Program-made: the position numbers and the translations under genes
The notes under the pieces: generated by a model
What the model was told of the DNA's origin: nothing
Database searches by the model: none
The model's input: only the letters and a program-made list of their open reading frames with translations
Source of the DNA: Peptococcaceae bacterium BRH_c23
GTDB taxonomy: Bacteria > Bacillota_B > Desulfitobacteriia > Desulfitobacteriales > Desulfitobacteriaceae
Reading direction: 5' to 3'
NCBI GenBank assembly: GCA_000961805.1
Contig: LADV01000197.1
Location: forward strand, 1-7,257
DNA length: 7,257 nt
Shown here: piece by piece, positions 5,016 through 7,257 of the stretch
Position numbering within the stretch: position 1 is the stretch's first letter
Layout of the letters: every line of letters starts with the position of its first letter

Positions 5016-6068
5016 ATGAGAAAGGGAGTTTACCTAAGGTCAGGGGTCTTGACCCTGCTACCATGCCTTGTGATGATCTTACTGGTTGTTACAGGATGTG
5101 GTAAAACATTAGAAACGAATGGGAAGCCATCTACTAATGCTGCACAGGGAGTACAAACTCAACATAAGACTATCAAAATAGGTGATGGTAAGGGAAACAC
5201 TAAGACAGTTGATCTGGCAAGCTTGACCCAGGCTAAGGGAATCGGGATCTTCAAAAAGTCTACAGGAAGCTTAGTGGGACCGGCAGAACTAAGTGGGCCT
5301 AAACTCGCTGATGTACTTAAAGCCGCCGGAATCGAGCTCAGCGCAACGGATGGCCTTGAGTTTATTGCCTCTGACGGGTATAAGATGACTTTGGATAATC
5401 AGCAAATTACCGGCAATGTAATGACTTATAAGCAAGATGGAGAGGCTGCAGCAGCGAGTCAGATGGATGTTTTAGTCGCTCTAGAAAGTTCTGAAAAAGA
5501 GGTGGGGGAAGGGTTGCCCCGTCTGGTGTATGTGAGTAAGGATGCCGCCATCACTGATGGACATCTGTGGGTTAAATTGATTGATACCATAATCCTCAAA
5601 CCAGGAGTGGCCGATTGGACCATCAAGCTCAGTGGGTATGAAAATGTGACTGTCGATCGCGCTACATATGAAAGCTGCGCTACCTGTCATGAAACGCCGC
5701 ATCCGGGACAAAAGATTGAGATTACGAATGCCAAGGGAGGCAAGGATATTTATGAAGGTTCTGGCCTTTGGCTGATGGTGGCTGAGGTCGATGGAGGGGA
5801 GAAGGTTGATGGGCATCACTTAGTCAACCGGAATATTGTTCGTTCCAACTACACAGTCCGGTTACTAACAAAAGACGGTAAGACGCTGGACATCAAGTCA
5901 ACTGATATCTCTTACAATGATGAAATTATCCTTGCCTATAAGAAAAACAACAGTCTGTTAGGTGGAGATGAAGGCCCCCTTGAGTTGGTGAATATCGAAA
6001 ACAAAGAGAAACCGGTGCTCTTAGGCCAGATCATTGAAGTTCAATTATTAAACCTGCCAAAACAGTAA
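5016..6068 (+). CDS. Lipoprotein with two molybdopterin-binding-fold domains and a CxxCH heme-c motif
   Basis: The ATG at 5016 has AAGGAGG at 5003-5009 and begins a lipoprotein signal peptide (basic MRKG, hydrophobic core, lipobox VTGC with Cys28). The in-frame ATG at 4959 has no SD and would bury the signal, so I reject it. The mature part has two repeats of the sulfite-oxidase-like (oxidoreductase molybdopterin-binding) fold. Domain 1 is about residues 51-206, with LSGPKLADVLKAAGI, FIASDGYK, GLPRLVYV and a WVKLIDTIIL strand. Domain 2 is about 207-350, with YEGSGLWLMVAEVDGG and a DGKTLDI strand. No cysteine sits where sulfite oxidases ligate Mo, so cofactor binding is doubtful. C221ATC224H225 at the start of domain 2 is a c-type heme signature, suggesting an extracytoplasmic electron-transfer or ligand-sensing protein needing Ccs/Ccm maturation. 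The partner lipoprotein starts 24 bp after the stop. Confidence 0.8.
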   Translation: MRKGVYLRSGVLTLLPCLVMILLVVTGCGKTLETNGKPSTNAAQGVQTQHKTIKIGDGKGNTKTVDLASLTQAKGIGIFKKSTGSLVGPAELSGPKLADVLKAAGIELSATDGLEFIASDGYKMTLDNQQITGNVMTYKQDGEAAAASQMDVLVALESSEKEVGEGLPRLVYVSKDAAITDGHLWVKLIDTIILKPGVADWTIKLSGYENVTVDRATYESCATCHETPHPGQKIEITNAKGGKDIYEGSGLWLMVAEVDGGEKVDGHHLVNRNIVRSNYTVRLLTKDGKTLDIKSTDISYNDEIILAYKKNNSLLGGDEGPLELVNIENKEKPVLLGQIIEVQLLNLPKQ

Positions 6069-6092
6069 CGCCAGAAAAAGAGGTTTAGCATC

Positions 6093-7257
6093 ATGATCAG
6101 AGCATTAGTTTCCAAACGTTTCCCGTGGCCGAGACTGATCGTTGGTTTCTTGAGTCTTTGCCTGTTTCTGGCAGGATGTTCTCAACCGGTAACAATTGAT
6201 CCTCAGCAGACGGTGATCTCTCCTGACCATGCTCCCCATGTTCAGGGAGCTCTCCTTCAAGCCGTATCGCAAAAATCCGACGGAACTCTCGTTTATACCT
6301 ATCGCGCCTGGAAGCCTGTAGTCGAGCTAGAACTTATATATGGAGAAAAATGTTTACTTGAGATCACCAACGTTCCAGTTGACAAGCTGAAGTACGTCTT
6401 TGAAGGAGAGCAGGGGCTTACTGATCCAGCCTCAGCGGGTATTGACCTACAAAAGCCTCGTTTAACTATAATCGCTGCGGCTATTCCCAAGGGAGTAAGA
6501 GGGAAATTGCTGCTTGAACCACCAGCGGACTGGGGAGCAGGCGGTTCTTTTGCTGTTATCGGGGATACTCAGGGTAACAACGAAGCTTTTCAGACGGCTA
6601 TTAAACAAATCAACCTGGCTAAACCTGATTTTGTAGTTCATGTTGGAGATCTTACCCCAAGCGGACAGGAAGAAGAGATGGTGGATTTTTTACAGACCTC
6701 ACAGGAACTATTCTGTCCGCTTTATTCTGTACCGGGAAATCATGACGTAAAAAGTAGCCAAAGTGCACATTATGAAAAATTGCTGGCCCCAGCGTATTAT
6801 ACCTTTGACTGGGGCGTGAACAGTCTGGTGTTTCTGGATAATTCATCCGGTAGTTTGTCGAGGGAACAGCTTTCCTTTCTGGGGGATGCAGCGGGTAAGG
6901 GCCGGAAAACGCTGGTGTTCATGCATATGCCGGTGGTTGATCCTCGGGGTGGGACAGATGACCATGCCATGACGGACAAGGTTGCCGTCGCGACATTTCT
7001 TACCCAGGTTCACGAACTGAATAAGAACATTCGAACGGTTTTCAATGGACATATTCATCTGTACGACCAGTATCAGAAGGACGGTGTGCAGTACGTGACC
7101 AGCGGGGGCGGTGGTGCAAGTCTGTATGCTGAAGCTGACAAGGGTGGCTACCATCACTGGTTGCTGATTCGTGACCTTGGAGGGAACATACCACTGGATA
7201 TTAAGGTGAACCAGTTCCAGCCTCCTCCCCGCCGGGATAGTCTTACTCTTTCGGGAC
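6093..7257 (+). CDS. Calcineurin-like metallophosphoesterase lipoprotein (3' end outside window)
   Basis: The frame runs open from ATG 6093 to the window end (388 codons visible, no stop). A modest SD, AAGAGG, lies before the start. The N-terminus is a lipoprotein signal peptide with lipobox LAGC (Cys29). Residues 30 to about 148 look like a beta-rich N-terminal module. The phosphoesterase domain follows with its metal-site motifs in order: GDTQ (157-160), HVGD (D186), GNHD (216-218), MH (H278) and NGHIH (318-322). The family uses a dinuclear metal centre to hydrolyse phosphomono- or diesters; the substrate here is unknown. The first motif has Gln where many members have His (GDxH), a variant also seen in active members of the superfamily. 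Twenty-four bp of spacing from the heme lipoprotein gene indicates one operon, with both products anchored outside the membrane. Phosphoesterase family assignment is secure. Confidence 0.88.
   Translation, partial: MIRALVSKRFPWPRLIVGFLSLCLFLAGCSQPVTIDPQQTVISPDHAPHVQGALLQAVSQKSDGTLVYTYRAWKPVVELELIYGEKCLLEITNVPVDKLKYVFEGEQGLTDPASAGIDLQKPRLTIIAAAIPKGVRGKLLLEPPADWGAGGSFAVIGDTQGNNEAFQTAIKQINLAKPDFVVHVGDLTPSGQEEEMVDFLQTSQELFCPLYSVPGNHDVKSSQSAHYEKLLAPAYYTFDWGVNSLVFLDNSSGSLSREQLSFLGDAAGKGRKTLVFMHMPVVDPRGGTDDHAMTDKVAVATFLTQVHELNKNIRTVFNGHIHLYDQYQKDGVQYVTSGGGGASLYAEADKGGYHHWLLIRDLGGNIPLDIKVNQFQPPPRRDSLTLSG

Noticed and set aside
5481..5819. 112-codon minus-strand frame
   Set aside because: Shadow of the lipoprotein gene; no SD and no recognisable protein features.
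6843..7157. Minus-strand frames across the phosphoesterase gene
   Set aside because: They oppose a gene with all metal-site motifs intact and have no SD or family features.

Overview
The window looks like part of the chromosome of a strictly anaerobic Gram-positive bacterium (Bacillota). A Desulfitobacterium/Desulfosporosinus-like Peptococcaceae is my best guess. The reasons are strong AAGGAGG-type ribosome binding sites, sigma-A promoters (one a perfect TTGACA/TATAAT pair), lipoprotein signal peptides, and a gene set built on iron-sulfur, radical-SAM and molybdo/tungsto-pterin chemistry. The genus is inference.

Left part (1-4003). A 5'-truncated multi-[4Fe-4S] ferredoxin-type electron-transfer subunit is followed by a decayed, 3'-truncated group II intron. 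Its reverse transcriptase frame is open but has lost a catalytic aspartate, part of the first RT block and the whole C-terminal maturase region. Directly after it come a radical SAM protein with a complete SPASM cysteine set and a divergent MoeA whose start overlaps the radical SAM stop. Ferredoxin, radical SAM/SPASM protein and MoeA together suggest maturation of a tungsto- or molybdo-pterin enzyme, such as an aldehyde ferredoxin oxidoreductase encoded to the left. That enzyme is not in the window.

Middle part (4004-4742). A small transcription unit of unusual structure: two candidate promoters, overlapping palindromes, a near-perfect 28-bp element that recurs 521 bp downstream, two adjoining hexanucleotide microsatellites (4 x AAATAT, then 12 x GAATAG), a possible leader peptide, a hairpin, an unrecognised 72-residue five-cysteine protein and a strong intrinsic terminator. 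I consider this the most puzzling region.

Right part (4743-7257). A consensus promoter with palindromes between and upstream of its hexamers drives a two-gene operon for exported lipoproteins. The first has two sulfite-oxidase-like (molybdopterin-binding-fold) domains without a Mo-ligating cysteine but with a CxxCH heme-c motif. The second, cut by the window end, is a calcineurin-like metallophosphoesterase. Both would sit on the outer face of the membrane.

By eye, the radical SAM/moeA/small-protein block is clearly more A+T-rich than the ferredoxin and lipoprotein genes on either side, so it may have a separate origin.
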